Shown here piece by piece: positions 15,493-24,871 of a DNA stretch of 64,000 nt; the first letter of the stretch is position 1; every line of letters begins with the position of its first letter. The position numbers and the translations under genes were made by a program. Under the pieces are notes generated by a model. It saw nothing but the letters and a program-made list of their open reading frames with translations, ran no database searches and had not been told where the DNA came from. This DNA is from an uncultured Lachnospiraceae bacterium (lineage in GTDB: Bacteria; Bacillota; Clostridia; Lachnospirales; Lachnospiraceae): NCBI GenBank assembly GCA_910579685.1, contig CAJTVN010000014.1, positions 44,766 through 108,765 on the forward strand. The letters run 5' to 3'.

Positions 15493-17472
15493 CTATTCCT
15501 GCCGTGCGCTTCCTGCCGGTATCCGAAGCACCGTAAAGCTTTCAGCGGGCAGGACAAGCACGCCGTTTATCTGCTCCTCTTTTTCCGAGTAAGCCACGGG
15601 CTCCGGACGCATTCTGTCCCAGCCTTTCGCCTCAGGCGACCTGACAAGCTCAATTCTCTTTCCCCTGCCGCAGACAGCTTTCTCCCCGCTGTCCGTAATC
15701 TCAAGAGACTTGTCCGTATCTCCTGCATTTACCGCCTTTACAATATATTCCCGTGTCTTTTCGTCCAATGTGACATTTACATAGACCGCTTCCCCGGCAA
15801 GCGCCTTCTCCTGTCCTTCCATGGGAATCGTCACCGTCCCCATATTCTCGCCGTACATCTTCTGGACATAGTAGCTGGCAGTGGGATAAGTCCCGTTCTC
15901 GTCAAACCAGATGAGATCCGGAGACCACTGGGCATACCCGAGTCTCGCAAAAAGAGGCGCATAGGAGGCAAGGATTACCACGTCCGCATTCCTCTCCACC
16001 CCTGTCAGGAACGCCGCCTCCGAGAGCGCGCCCTTAAGGGTATTCGCCGCCGGATTGTTCATCCCGTTTTCCGGGTGGGCTGCATACTCGCCGGAGAACA
16101 CCTTCACATCCCTGCGATATTCGTCATAGAAATCCACATGATCATAAAACCATTCCGGTTTCACATAATAATGCTCGTCAACCGCATAGCAGAAATTCTC
16201 ATTCTCTGCTCCCTCCTGCCGGTAGAAGCTCCAAGCGTCCCGGTAGTGATCCGAGATGATGTCCGGACCTGCGGAACCGATCAGCTTAATCTCCGGATAT
16301 TTTTCGTGGATCGCCTTCTCAAAAAGCCGGTATCTGGTAAAGAAATCCGCCTCCTTTGTCTGCCACTGCTCGTTTCCGATTCCCACCATGGAAAGGCCGA
16401 AAGGCTCTTCATGACCCATACGGGCACGCACGCCGCCCCAGAAGGTATCAGGCGAGCCGTTGGCAAACTCGATCAGATCCAGGGCATCCTGAATGAACTC
16501 CCCGAACTCCGGCGCGCCCGGCTCCACCAGCTCATAGGACTGATACTGGCAGGCAAGCCCCACATTGAGCACCGGAAGAGGCTTTGCGCCAATCATCTCG
16601 CAGAGCAGGAAGTACTCGTAAAAGCCGATTCCCAGCGTCTGATTATAGTGGGAATATTCCGTATGCCATCCGTTCTCCCTGGTGGTTCCGTGAACGGCCC
16701 AGCGGTTGAAATTTGATTTTCTCGCCTCCGGAGCGCCTACGCTCTCCTTCCAGCGGTACCGGTTTTCCAGGGTATCCCCCTCCACGATACAGCCGCCCGG
16801 AAAACGGAGAAAACCCGGATGCAGGCCTTTCAGACATTCAAACAAATCTTTCCGGAACACTCCCGCCACCGCATCCGCAGGCATCATGGAAATAAAATCA
16901 AACTCCACAATTCCCTTTCCGTCAAGGGAAAGGACAAAATCGGCTCCATCCACATCCTCCCGCGCCTCAAGATACGCCTCATAGCGGATCCATTTATGCC
17001 AGGGATCCGCAGGATCCTGTCTGCCCTCTATGAGAGCTTTCGCAGAAACGGTATCTCCCTTTTTCACACACACGGTAAAGTTCCCCGTATAGGACGCCAT
17101 TCTGGCGTAAAAGGATACCCGGTATTCCTCCCCCTTCCGGAGGTAAATTCCCCTGTAGGCCTTATTTTTGAAGCCTGCGCCTTCCCTGTCCGCGGTAAAG
17201 CGCAGATAATGAGGATTCTCCCGATAAAGGGGGCTGCCTGTCACAAATTCAAGGACCGCGCCGTCACCTTCCGCACTCCACCCATAGCCGGGGGCCGGTT
17301 TGGTGTAATAATCGCCCTTATCTCCGTAGCAGTCAACAAATTCAAAGGATCTGTTTTCCAGCATCTCGGCATACAGCCCGCCGTCGGCGGCGTAATTGAT
17401 GTCCTCGAAAAACAGCCCGATCATTCCCTCCGAAACCGCATTTCCTTTCCTGTCTGCAATCTTTAGTCTCAT
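15493..17472 (-). CDS. Alpha-L-arabinofuranosidase, GH51
   Basis: This 659-residue cytoplasmic enzyme of GH51 removes alpha-L-arabinofuranosyl groups from arabinan, arabinoxylan or arabinogalactan fragments. It has an N-terminal (FFEDINYAADGGLYAEMLENR) segment with an inserted CBM-like beta-sandwich domain (about residues 75-200), then the barrel with PGFLRFPGGCIVEG. The acid/base glutamate is in GIGNEQW (about 368) and the nucleophile in FSGEYAAH (about 462). The ATG at 17472 is chosen because GGAGG lies 8 nt upstream; the longer start at 17487 is within the RBS. lacL starts 18 bp after its stop. Confidence 0.93.
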   Translation of the reverse strand: MRLKIADRKGNAVSEGMIGLFFEDINYAADGGLYAEMLENRSFEFVDCYGDKGDYYTKPAPGYGWSAEGDGAVLEFVTGSPLYRENPHYLRFTADREGAGFKNKAYRGIYLRKGEEYRVSFYARMASYTGNFTVCVKKGDTVSAKALIEGRQDPADPWHKWIRYEAYLEAREDVDGADFVLSLDGKGIVEFDFISMMPADAVAGVFRKDLFECLKGLHPGFLRFPGGCIVEGDTLENRYRWKESVGAPEARKSNFNRWAVHGTTRENGWHTEYSHYNQTLGIGFYEYFLLCEMIGAKPLPVLNVGLACQYQSYELVEPGAPEFGEFIQDALDLIEFANGSPDTFWGGVRARMGHEEPFGLSMVGIGNEQWQTKEADFFTRYRLFEKAIHEKYPEIKLIGSAGPDIISDHYRDAWSFYRQEGAENENFCYAVDEHYYVKPEWFYDHVDFYDEYRRDVKVFSGEYAAHPENGMNNPAANTLKGALSEAAFLTGVERNADVVILASYAPLFARLGYAQWSPDLIWFDENGTYPTASYYVQKMYGENMGTVTIPMEGQEKALAGEAVYVNVTLDEKTREYIVKAVNAGDTDKSLEITDSGEKAVCGRGKRIELVRSPEAKGWDRMRPEPVAYSEKEEQINGVLVLPAESFTVLRIPAGSARQE

Positions 17473-17599
17473 ATCTCTTTCCTCCATTTTCCCGGATGTA
17501 TTTACCCTTACATCCCCATAGATTCATAATGCCTGATTTTGTCATAAAATACAAGACCTGTCAGTCAAAAAACATGCGCCGCCGGACACAGGACTCAAA

Positions 17600-17626
17600 A
17601 GAGGTAAGGGTCAGTCCCTTACCTCT
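17600..17626 (-). terminator. Terminator after the sugar-binding protein gene
   Basis: AGAGGTAAGGG (17600-17610) pairs perfectly with CCCTTACCTCT (17616-17626) around a 5-nt loop. On the minus strand TTTT follows. It separates the ABC importer operon from the GH51-lacLM-glnA group. Confidence 0.7.
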
Positions 17627-17677
17627 CTTTGTGTAACGGACAGCAAGCCGTCCTTTAAATTTTTCAGTTCTGCCTCA

Positions 17678-19381
17678 TTATTTGTATAATGCGTCAAACT
17701 GTGCCTGAAGCTCTGCGGTAACATCATCGATACCTGCGTCTTTCAGCTTCTGCTGATACTCAGCAACGATTTCCTCAGCGGTTCCGGAATACTTACCGAA
17801 TGCGATCTGCTTCATGTAGTTGGTGTGGATCTCGTTGATATTGTTAATCTTAGCGTCAATATCATCTACCTCAGCTACGAACTGGCCGTAAGGATACTCG
17901 ATCTTAATCTTGTCATAATCTGCATACATTGCATCGATCTTATCCCAGTCTCTGTCAGCGGATCTGATCTCAAGATCGTCATTACGTCCCCACCAGTAGT
18001 TGGTAATACCGTTGATGTTGTCCGTCTCGGAGTTAAAGCCTTCCGGATCTTCCTTGAGTCCGTCTGCATTTATCTGGTAGGAAATTCCTTCGATACCATA
18101 GCAGAACAGCTTGTAGCATTCAGGGTCGTTTCTAATCAGATCATATACCATCAGAGCTCTCTCAGGATTAGCGCTTCCAGCGGAAACTGCCATTGCACCA
18201 TGAGTGATGGAAAGAGCTACCACATTCTGGCTTTCCTCACCAAAGTAGAAGAAGCCCGACTCTGCATCCTCATCCGTCTCATAGATCTTGTTTGCTGCCG
18301 TGTGGCTTACCAGATCCGTCCAGGTCTGAGTATGATGCTGCTCTGCCGCAACCTTGCCAACTCTGTAATCGTCACGGTTAGTGGATGCCGTGTTGTTCAG
18401 CACGTCTGTCTTCCACACGCCGATCTCATCCCATTCCTTCATCATCTTTGCGAACTCAACCAGAGAATCCGTATCGGTCACATAAGGAGAATAAACGGTG
18501 TAGAGGTCGTCTTTTGTGCCTCCCCACATAGCGCCGGAGTTGATACCGTCAATAGCAACATAGTTAGAGTGAGAACTAATCCAGCCGCCTACCATGGTAG
18601 CATACTGTGTACCGTCAGAATCCCAGGGGATAATATCAGGATAAGCTTCCTTCACATATCTAAAGTAAGTTGTCATATCTTCCCAGCTATGTACGCCGTT
18701 CTCAAGCCCTGCTTCTTTCGCCCAGTCGAGACGATACGTAAAACCGTGGTTTGTCCACTGTGCGTAGTTATCCTCGGGCATCAAATAAATCTCTCCGTTA
18801 TATTTGCAGAACTCCCAGTTTTCAGCGGGAACGCTTTCCCAAGTCTTGGGGGCATACTTCTTCAGCATATCCTCAGAAAGCTCAAGGAATGCACCGTTCT
18901 TGGAATTCGGCCATGCATCCAGCCAGTCAGAAGCCGTACCAACCAGGTCAACCGTTCCGTCCATACGGGCAAGTGTCAGGTTGTAGTTGGAAAGATAATC
19001 TGTCCAGGAAATAAAGTAAGTTTCCAGCTCAGCGTTTACTTTCTCTGTAAGAATCGCATTCAGCTGCTCCATCATTTCCTCATAGCGTGCCAGCTTGTCA
19101 CCTGAAGGTGCATCACCGGTGGTCATGTAAACAATTTTTACATGCTCGGACGTATCCACATCCGCCCAGGGATCATCGGAAGATGCGGTATCCGCTCCCC
19201 CTTCTGTCTCAGCAGGCGCTTCCGCCTCTGTCTCACCTTCAGCAGGTGCCTCTGCCTCAGAACTCTCCTCCTGAGCAGGTTCGCTCTCTCCGGCTGAGGA
19301 ATCGGATTTTCCGCCGCCGCAGGCTGTCAAACCGGCAATCATGGAAGCTGCCAGCAGTACTGCAAGTAATTTCTTTTTCAT
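17678..19381 (-). CDS. Sugar ABC transporter solute-binding lipoprotein (LipO-type)
   Basis: This 567-residue lipoprotein has a signal peptide with lipobox LTAC, lipidated Cys21, and an acidic Ser/Glu/Ala-rich linker to about residue 75. The rest looks like large substrate-binding proteins that work with LplB/LplC permeases (VKIVYMTTGDAPSG at the start of the mature fold, EYPYGQFVAEVDDIDAKINNINEI near the end). It is the third gene after the two permeases on the same strand. Its substrate is probably an oligosaccharide handled by the adjacent GH51 and LacLM enzymes. GGAGG precedes the ATG. Confidence 0.9.
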   Translation of the reverse strand: MKKKLLAVLLAASMIAGLTACGGGKSDSSAGESEPAQEESSEAEAPAEGETEAEAPAETEGGADTASSDDPWADVDTSEHVKIVYMTTGDAPSGDKLARYEEMMEQLNAILTEKVNAELETYFISWTDYLSNYNLTLARMDGTVDLVGTASDWLDAWPNSKNGAFLELSEDMLKKYAPKTWESVPAENWEFCKYNGEIYLMPEDNYAQWTNHGFTYRLDWAKEAGLENGVHSWEDMTTYFRYVKEAYPDIIPWDSDGTQYATMVGGWISSHSNYVAIDGINSGAMWGGTKDDLYTVYSPYVTDTDSLVEFAKMMKEWDEIGVWKTDVLNNTASTNRDDYRVGKVAAEQHHTQTWTDLVSHTAANKIYETDEDAESGFFYFGEESQNVVALSITHGAMAVSAGSANPERALMVYDLIRNDPECYKLFCYGIEGISYQINADGLKEDPEGFNSETDNINGITNYWWGRNDDLEIRSADRDWDKIDAMYADYDKIKIEYPYGQFVAEVDDIDAKINNINEIHTNYMKQIAFGKYSGTAEEIVAEYQQKLKDAGIDDVTAELQAQFDALYK

Positions 19382-19460
19382 ATCTTACCTCCATTTATAG
19401 AATTTTTTATATTGAACCCTGCCCTGCCGGCCGCTATGCAGCCGGCAGATACGCAGAGCA

Positions 19461-20384
19461 TCAACCCTTTACGGCACCAACGGTGATACCGCTGATGAAG
19501 TATTTCTGTACGAAAGGATAAAGCATTACGATGGGGCCCGTTGCCAGAACGGCATTTGCCATCTTTACACTTTCCTGGGGAATCTCGGAGAGATCCACAA
19601 ACTGTCCGGCCACCGAGTTTTTCAAGGCATCCACCTTGTTTACCACCTCGTACAGGGTGTACTGCAAAGGCTTTACAGATACCCTTGAGCTGAGAAACAG
19701 GGAAGACTGATACCATTCGTTCCAGTAGCCAAGGGCCAGGAACAGGCCTATGGTAGCCAGCGCAGGCTTTAACATGGGAAGGATCAAAGAAACAAAGATT
19801 TTCATATCCCCTGCCCCGTCGATCTTCCCGGATTCCGTAATCTCGTGAGGAATGGCCTTCACGAAGTTCTTCATCAAAATAATCAGCCAGGACGACATCA
19901 GCAGAGGAAGCAGCACTGCAAAATAGCTGTCCTGCAGATGGTAGGTCTGTGTCATCAGCAGGTAATACGGAGCAAGACCTGCGGAGAACAGACTGGTAAA
20001 ATAGATGTAAAAGGAAATCGCATTGCGGAAAGGGAAGTCCCGTCTCTGCAGCGCATAACCCGTCATGGAGATAATGGACAATCCCAAAAAGGTTCCCACT
20101 ACCGTTAATACGATGGTCAGTAAATAGGACCACCAGATCCCACCGCCTCTGGCAACCATCTTATACGCCTCCAGCGTGACGTCTTTCGGCAGGAACTGAA
20201 CACCCTCCGCCCGAATCGTCACCTCATTGGTAAAAGACGTGCTGACAATGATCACAAAAGGAATAATACAGCAGATCGCATAAAACGTTACGAAGATATA
20301 ACCAAATCCTCTTATGATCCTGTCGGATGTGCCAAGCTTTACCTTGGCGCCTGATTCCATTAAATCTTTATCTTTATTAGCCAT
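19461..20384 (-). CDS. Carbohydrate ABC transporter permease, LplC-type
   Basis: This 307-residue inner-membrane permease has six predicted membrane segments. The EAA loop is ESGKIDGAGDMKIFVSLILP, and the conserved C-terminus ends VQKYFISGITVGAVKG, typical of LplC/YtcP. It partners the LplB-type permease 19 bp upstream and the lipoprotein gene 79 bp downstream. No ATPase gene is present; such systems share an MsmX/UgpC-like ATPase encoded elsewhere. GGAGG precedes the ATG. Confidence 0.92.
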   Translation of the reverse strand: MANKDKDLMESGAKVKLGTSDRIIRGFGYIFVTFYAICCIIPFVIIVSTSFTNEVTIRAEGVQFLPKDVTLEAYKMVARGGGIWWSYLLTIVLTVVGTFLGLSIISMTGYALQRRDFPFRNAISFYIYFTSLFSAGLAPYYLLMTQTYHLQDSYFAVLLPLLMSSWLIILMKNFVKAIPHEITESGKIDGAGDMKIFVSLILPMLKPALATIGLFLALGYWNEWYQSSLFLSSRVSVKPLQYTLYEVVNKVDALKNSVAGQFVDLSEIPQESVKMANAVLATGPIVMLYPFVQKYFISGITVGAVKG

Positions 20385-20403
20385 GGTTAACCTCCACTCT
20401 TTC

Positions 20404-21336
20404 CTAGAACAGGGAATAATCCGGTTCTATTTTCTTTACAATATAGTTGACCACCATTACAATCACAAAGCCGATCACCGACTGATACAGACCCACCGCA
20501 GACGCTGTCATGAAGTTGAAGTCCGTCATGGTCGCACGGTATACATAGGTCTCAATAATATCCGTCGTGTCGTACAGGATCGGATTGGTTCCCACAATGT
20601 TGTAGAACAGACCGAAGTTACCTTTTACAATTCCGCCAAGGGCGAACAGAAGCAGAATAACAATAGTAGGTTTCAGGGAAGGAAGAATTATGTACCGGAT
20701 TCTCTGGAAGCCGTTGGCACCGTCCACCTTGGCCGCCTCCATCATCTCCCCGTCGATTCCCATGATCGACGCAAAATATACAACCGAGTTGTACCCCGTC
20801 TGCTGCCACAGGTAAATAATTACCAAAAGAACCGGCCACACATTGGGATCCGAGTAAGGCTGCCATTTCTCCAGTCCCAGGCTGGTTAAAATTCCGTTTA
20901 CGAAACCCGTATCATAGTTGAGAAGGTTGAACACCAAGATACCTACAAGTACCTGTGAAATGAAGTAGGGCAGGAACATGATTGTCTGCGATACCTTCTT
21001 GAACATCTTGCTCTGCATCTCATTGAGCAGGATTGCCACGAACACCGCCAGGAAATTTCCAAGCAGAATAAATGCTATATTATACAGGATCGTGTTCTTG
21101 GTCAGGTCAAGAAGCTTGCCGGATGTCGCCAAAAATTCAAAATTCTGGAGACCCACAAATTTACTTCCAAAAATACCATCCCGATAGTTGTACTTGACAA
21201 ATGCCACCCAGATGCCAGGCAAAGGCATGTAGTTAAACATAAAGAAGAAAACTACAGCCGGCACACACATCAGGAGCAGCGTCTTGTACCTGACGACTTT
21301 TTGCCAAAAAGTCAGCTCGCTTTTACGCTTTTTCAT
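20404..21336 (-). CDS. Carbohydrate ABC transporter permease, LplB-type
   Basis: This 310-residue permease has six membrane segments and the EAA loop EAAKVDGANGFQRIRYIILP. The C-terminus NYIVKKIEPDYSLF is typical of LplB/YteP proteins. It is the first gene of the importer operon and has a promoter bracketed by two identical LacI-type operators, so the whole importer is probably repressed until its sugar is available. Confidence 0.92.
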   Translation of the reverse strand: MKKRKSELTFWQKVVRYKTLLLMCVPAVVFFFMFNYMPLPGIWVAFVKYNYRDGIFGSKFVGLQNFEFLATSGKLLDLTKNTILYNIAFILLGNFLAVFVAILLNEMQSKMFKKVSQTIMFLPYFISQVLVGILVFNLLNYDTGFVNGILTSLGLEKWQPYSDPNVWPVLLVIIYLWQQTGYNSVVYFASIMGIDGEMMEAAKVDGANGFQRIRYIILPSLKPTIVILLLFALGGIVKGNFGLFYNIVGTNPILYDTTDIIETYVYRATMTDFNFMTASAVGLYQSVIGFVIVMVVNYIVKKIEPDYSLF

Positions 21337-21390
21337 AGTTAACCCTCACTCTCTCATATAGTCTTTCTATGTAGTGCTTTTGTCGATTTT

Positions 21391-21403
21391 GAAACCGGTT
21401 GCA
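21391..21403. promoter_or_regulatory. LacI-type operator, proximal copy
   Basis: GAAACCGGTTGCA, a CG-centred palindrome of the LacI/GalR type, lies just downstream of the importer's -10 box, where a bound repressor would block initiation. An identical copy lies exactly 60 bp upstream and a variant at 30731. Confidence 0.7.
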
Positions 21404-21410
21404 CGGTTAT

Positions 21411-21440
21411 ATTTAACCACATTACCCCCATTTTAGTCAA
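21411..21440 (-). promoter_or_regulatory. Promoter of the sugar ABC importer operon
   Basis: On the minus strand TTGACT (21435-21440) and TTAAAT (21411-21416) are 18 bp apart. The promoter lies between the two operators. Confidence 0.6.
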
Positions 21441-21450
21441 TACCATTTCC

Positions 21451-21463
21451 GAAACCGGTTGCA
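21451..21463. promoter_or_regulatory. LacI-type operator, distal copy
   Basis: GAAACCGGTTGCA again, just upstream of the -35 box. The 60-bp spacing to the proximal copy places both on one DNA face (about six helical turns) and would suit a looping tetramer. Confidence 0.7.
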
Positions 21464-21523
21464 TTTTGTTAATAATGCACTATTTTCTTCATTTTATTTT
21501 GTTTATAATTACATATAAAAGGC

Positions 21524-21592
21524 AAAAAAGACGCTCCCAGAAAAATTCGAAAAGCATGGTATCTGCCGTGCTTTTCGTTTCCTGAAAGCGTC
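21524..21592 (-). terminator. Terminator of pepF
   Basis: On the minus strand a long stem with GACGCT/AGCGTC at the base and CGAAAAGCA(C/T)GG/CC(A/G)TGCTTTTCG at the top is followed by TTTTTT. It lies about 260 bp past the pepF stop, and nothing convincing is coded in between. Confidence 0.75.
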
Positions 21593-21853
21593 CTTAATTC
21601 CTGAAAAAGTTAATTTTCTACACTTTTTTACTTAAATTTTTATTGAATTTTGTTATTCATGGTGATATAAGTGTTTTACAGGTGTTTAGTTCACATCAAA
21701 TTCTTACAACTCTTCAAAATTTTCCCATCGTTATCGCAACCGAAGAAGACAGAAGCTACGGCATCGATCACCGGGCAGCTCTGGCGCAGAGGGATGAAAT
21801 CATCCGGAAGCAGACGGATGAAATCGACAGGCTCCGCGCCCGGCTTGCTTCTC
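21593..21853. other. Stretch without a convincing gene; small plus-strand frame
   Basis: AT-rich at its left end. A 79-codon plus-strand frame (21643-21882, TTG start, no RBS) ends in a short coiled-coil-like segment (RDEIIRKQTDEIDRLRARL). It could be the tail of a lost gene, and it runs into the antisense 3' end of pepF. It is not called as a gene. Confidence 0.3.
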
Positions 21854-23671
21854 TTAGCGGATCGAACCAAGCTCCTTCGTGAGTTCACAGATCTCGTCGA
21901 TCATGCCGCCGATCGTCTCGATTGTATCCAGCAGGGGTTCATCCGTGGTAATATCAATGCCTGCAAGCGCCGCAAGCTCCACGGGAGGCAGGGTGCTTCC
22001 GGCTGACAGGACCTTTTTCCAGTCCTCCACAGCTGATGCGCCTTCCTGCTCGATACGTTTGCACATCTGTGTCGCTATGGTGAGGCCGGCGCTGTAGGTA
22101 TAGGAATACAGTCCCATATAGTAATGTGGCTGGCGCATCCATGTCAGTTCCGCCCCCTCGTTTATCTCCACGGCATCTCCCCAGAATTTCTCAAGGACAT
22201 TCCTCATAATACCGCTTAACGTTTCCGCCTGAACGCTGCCGCCCTCGTCCACAAGCCTGTATACTTCCCGCTGATAGGCCGCCTCCAAAAGATGCGTCAC
22301 AAAATTATGGTAATACGTGTTCCCGATCATACAGGCCAGCACCCAGCGCCGGAAGCGCATGTCATCACTGGTCTTCAACAGGTAATGGGCCATGAGCAGC
22401 TCGTTCATCGTGGAGGGCGCTTCCACAAAATAAGTGGAAACATCCGTGTCAAAAATGGACTGGGCGCTGTTGCAGGCTTTGAAATGTCCTGCATGTCCCA
22501 GCTCATGGGCAAGGGTGAACACATCCGACATTTTGTTGTTCCAGGTCATCAGAATATAGGAATTTTTCCCGTACGGGCTTGCGCAGAAACCTCCCGTGGA
22601 TTTCCCCTTATTCTGGGCAAAGTCCACCCACCTCTGCTCATAGGCGGTACGTATCATATCCACATAGTCCTCTCCCAGAATGGAAAGTCCTTTTTCGATG
22701 TAGTCTCTTGAGCCGTCGATTGTAACCTCAGGGGCATACTCCGGATCCACCGGCAGCTTCAGGTCTGCAAAGGTCATTTTGTCAAGGCCGTGTACCTTCT
22801 GAATCAGCTCTGCGTATTTTCTCATATGGGGTGCAAGCTTCTCCATAATCAGGTCAATCTGGCGGTTATAGAGCTCTCTGTCCACCTTCTGACCAAAAAG
22901 CAGATGATCAAACACGCTGTCAAAGCCCCGAAGCGTTGCCATGACCTTTTCCGTCTGCACCTGGGTATTGTAGGCAGTTGCCGTCACATTCTCATATTCC
23001 CTGATCTTTTTTGAGAAAGCCACGAAAGCTCCCCTGCGCACACTGGTATCCGGTTCATACTCATAATCATCCTCAAACAGGGTGTATCCCAGAGGGTATT
23101 CCTTCCCTTCCGCCTGGAAGGGCCCAAATTTCATATCCGCCAGCTTAGTGATGTTGTAGATCTCATAGGGCGCATTGTAAAGACTCTGCCCAAGGGCCAG
23201 CAGAACCCTCTCCGCCTCCGGATGAAGCCGGTGAGGCTTATCCCGGAGAATATCCAGAAAGAAATGCTTATTCCCGTCACTGATCTCTGCGGCCTCCCGG
23301 ATGGTCTCCTCGTCCCGCTCCATAATCTCGCTCCTGACAAAGCTCAGGCCGCTTTGGATCTTTGCGATCAATCGTCCTATCCTCCCGAGACGCTCCTGAT
23401 TCTGATTATCGTAGTAATCCACGGATACTGCCAGGTCACAGTAATTTCCAGTCAGAGTCATGAGCTCGTACACCTTACGGTACATGGTGACGCACTCTTC
23501 CATGGCCTTGGCCGTATTCAGTTTCCCTTTAAATTTTGCCGCAATCTCCTGCGCCAGCTTCTCCATTTTCTCCGCATCCCGGAGCATATCCTCCTGCGTT
23601 GCATAAATTCCGGACAAATCCCAGGTAAGCCCGCCGGGAACATCCTTTCTGTCTCTGAGCTCTTCTGCCAT
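21854..23671 (-). CDS. pepF: Oligoendopeptidase F (M3 family)
   Basis: This 605-residue cytoplasmic zinc peptidase degrades peptides of about 7-17 residues. The zinc site HELGH is at residues 389-393, followed by FKACNSAQ and the downstream glutamate region EAPSTMNE. The C-terminal YYMGLYSYTYSAG is typical of PepF. AAGGAG lies just before the ATG. It stands between the importer operon and a LacI regulator gene and has a terminator on each side, so it is probably its own transcription unit. Confidence 0.95.
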   Translation of the reverse strand: MAEELRDRKDVPGGLTWDLSGIYATQEDMLRDAEKMEKLAQEIAAKFKGKLNTAKAMEECVTMYRKVYELMTLTGNYCDLAVSVDYYDNQNQERLGRIGRLIAKIQSGLSFVRSEIMERDEETIREAAEISDGNKHFFLDILRDKPHRLHPEAERVLLALGQSLYNAPYEIYNITKLADMKFGPFQAEGKEYPLGYTLFEDDYEYEPDTSVRRGAFVAFSKKIREYENVTATAYNTQVQTEKVMATLRGFDSVFDHLLFGQKVDRELYNRQIDLIMEKLAPHMRKYAELIQKVHGLDKMTFADLKLPVDPEYAPEVTIDGSRDYIEKGLSILGEDYVDMIRTAYEQRWVDFAQNKGKSTGGFCASPYGKNSYILMTWNNKMSDVFTLAHELGHAGHFKACNSAQSIFDTDVSTYFVEAPSTMNELLMAHYLLKTSDDMRFRRWVLACMIGNTYYHNFVTHLLEAAYQREVYRLVDEGGSVQAETLSGIMRNVLEKFWGDAVEINEGAELTWMRQPHYYMGLYSYTYSAGLTIATQMCKRIEQEGASAVEDWKKVLSAGSTLPPVELAALAGIDITTDEPLLDTIETIGGMIDEICELTKELGSIR

Positions 23672-23704
23672 TTTAAAATCTCCTTTCTGTTCTCACAAAT
23701 CCAA

Positions 23705-23732
23705 CAACAGCAGCAGGAATCTGCTGCTGTTG
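23705..23732 (-). terminator. Hairpin between the LacI gene and pepF
   Basis: CAACAGCAGCAG (23705-23716) and CTGCTGCTGTTG (23721-23732) form a perfect 12-bp stem with a 4-nt loop. On the minus strand it is followed by a T-rich tract. It is likely the LacI gene terminator. Confidence 0.6.
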
Positions 23733-23751
23733 AGATTACCATATAATCCGC

Positions 23752-24807
23752 TTACCGCTCCCCCGTCCCCGGCACCCTGGCGCTGCTCTCCCGCACCACA
23801 AGCGTCGGCGTTATTCTCTGGCAAAGAGGAATATTGCTTTTCTTGACGGCGGCAATGGCCGTTTCCACCAGCCTCCTGCCAAGAGTTTCATAATCATAAT
23901 CCACGCTGGTCAGCTTCGGGATGAGAAGCTCTGTCAGAGACGTATTGTCATAACTGACAACGGAAATATCCTGCGGGATTCGGTATCCGTGATCCACTGC
24001 GCTGCGCATCACTCCGGCGGCTGCGGAATCGTTGATGGCCACCACCGCAGTAGGAACGTCCAAAAGCCCTGCCAGACGGTTCATCCCCACATACCCGGTC
24101 TCATAATCATAATCACCATCCACTATGAACTCCGGACGGTATTCAATCTCATATTTTTCCAAAAGTTCCGCATATTTCCGCTTCTTCACATAAGTGGACG
24201 CAACACTCTGCCTGCCGCCTACAAGTGCGATTTTCCTGTGTCCCAGCGACAACAGATGCTCAAGAAGAAGCTCCGCCGCAATTGCCGCATCAATCTGAAC
24301 CTGATAGCACCGCGTTCCATCCAGCTTGCCTGTTACCACCAGCGGTATATTGGCGATCATCTGATTCACCTTCTCCACATATTCCGGATCGGAATTCAGA
24401 TCATCCGCCCGTCCGCCGAGCTGGATCACCGCGTCCACCCGCTGCTCCTGCAGCATGGCAAGCTGCTGGCTTTCCCACTGCGTTATCCCCTGAGAGTTGC
24501 ACAGAAGAACCGTGTAGCCCGCCTCCCTCGCCGCATTCTCGCAAGCCACGAAAACCTCCGCATAATAGGGATTGCGCACATCCGCCGCCACGATTCCGAT
24601 GACCCGGCTTTTAGTATCCGACAGGCCTCTTGCCATGGCATTGGGCTTAAAATTATATTTCTCTATTAAATTCTGAACCTTATCTTTTTTTTCTTTACGG
24701 ACATTTGCGTTGTTCGTTAGCACTCTGGATACTGTCGCGGCAGAAACACCCGCCTCTTTCGCAATGTCGTATATGGTGATCACCTTATTTTCCGATGACT
24801 TTTGCAT
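23752..24807 (-). CDS. LacI family transcriptional regulator
   Basis: This 351-residue regulator has a canonical N-terminal helix-turn-helix (TIYDIAKEAGVSAATVSRVLTNN), the hinge helix YNFKPNAMARGLS and a periplasmic-binding-like effector domain (VIGIVAADVRNPYYAEV, then DISVVSYDNTSLTELLIP). It lies among glycosidase genes. The CG-centred palindromes at 21391, 21451 and 30731 suit this class of recognition helix, so it is the best candidate to bind them, but this is inference. It has its own promoter within the 3' end of the GH2 gene. Confidence 0.92.
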   Translation of the reverse strand: MQKSSENKVITIYDIAKEAGVSAATVSRVLTNNANVRKEKKDKVQNLIEKYNFKPNAMARGLSDTKSRVIGIVAADVRNPYYAEVFVACENAAREAGYTVLLCNSQGITQWESQQLAMLQEQRVDAVIQLGGRADDLNSDPEYVEKVNQMIANIPLVVTGKLDGTRCYQVQIDAAIAAELLLEHLLSLGHRKIALVGGRQSVASTYVKKRKYAELLEKYEIEYRPEFIVDGDYDYETGYVGMNRLAGLLDVPTAVVAINDSAAAGVMRSAVDHGYRIPQDISVVSYDNTSLTELLIPKLTSVDYDYETLGRRLVETAIAAVKKSNIPLCQRITPTLVVRESSARVPGTGER

Positions 24808-24842
24808 AACCCATACTCCATCAAAACTAATTTCACATTTAT

Positions 24843-24871
24843 ATGATAGGAAAAAATATCACTCCTGTCAA
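24843..24871 (-). promoter_or_regulatory. Promoter of the LacI regulator gene
   Basis: Minus-strand TTGACA (24866-24871) and TATCAT (24843-24848) with a 17-bp spacer, beginning inside the last codons of the upstream GH2 gene. No copy of the CCGG operator is present, so autoregulation by that site is not indicated. Confidence 0.7.

Noticed and set aside
14785..16716. A 643-codon plus-strand frame opposite lacL and GH51
   Set aside because: Shadow of two genuine genes; Arg/His-rich translation without any family features.
21391..21463. The CCGG palindromes as CcpA cre sites
   Set aside because: The core fits LacI-family sites in general, but the cre consensus (TGWAANCGNTNWCA) is matched only in part, and a specific LacI gene is close by. 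CcpA binding is not excluded.
21643..21882. A 79-codon plus-strand ORF with a coiled-coil-like end
   Set aside because: No RBS, TTG start, and its last part overlaps pepF in antisense. Could be a remnant, but not supportable as a gene.
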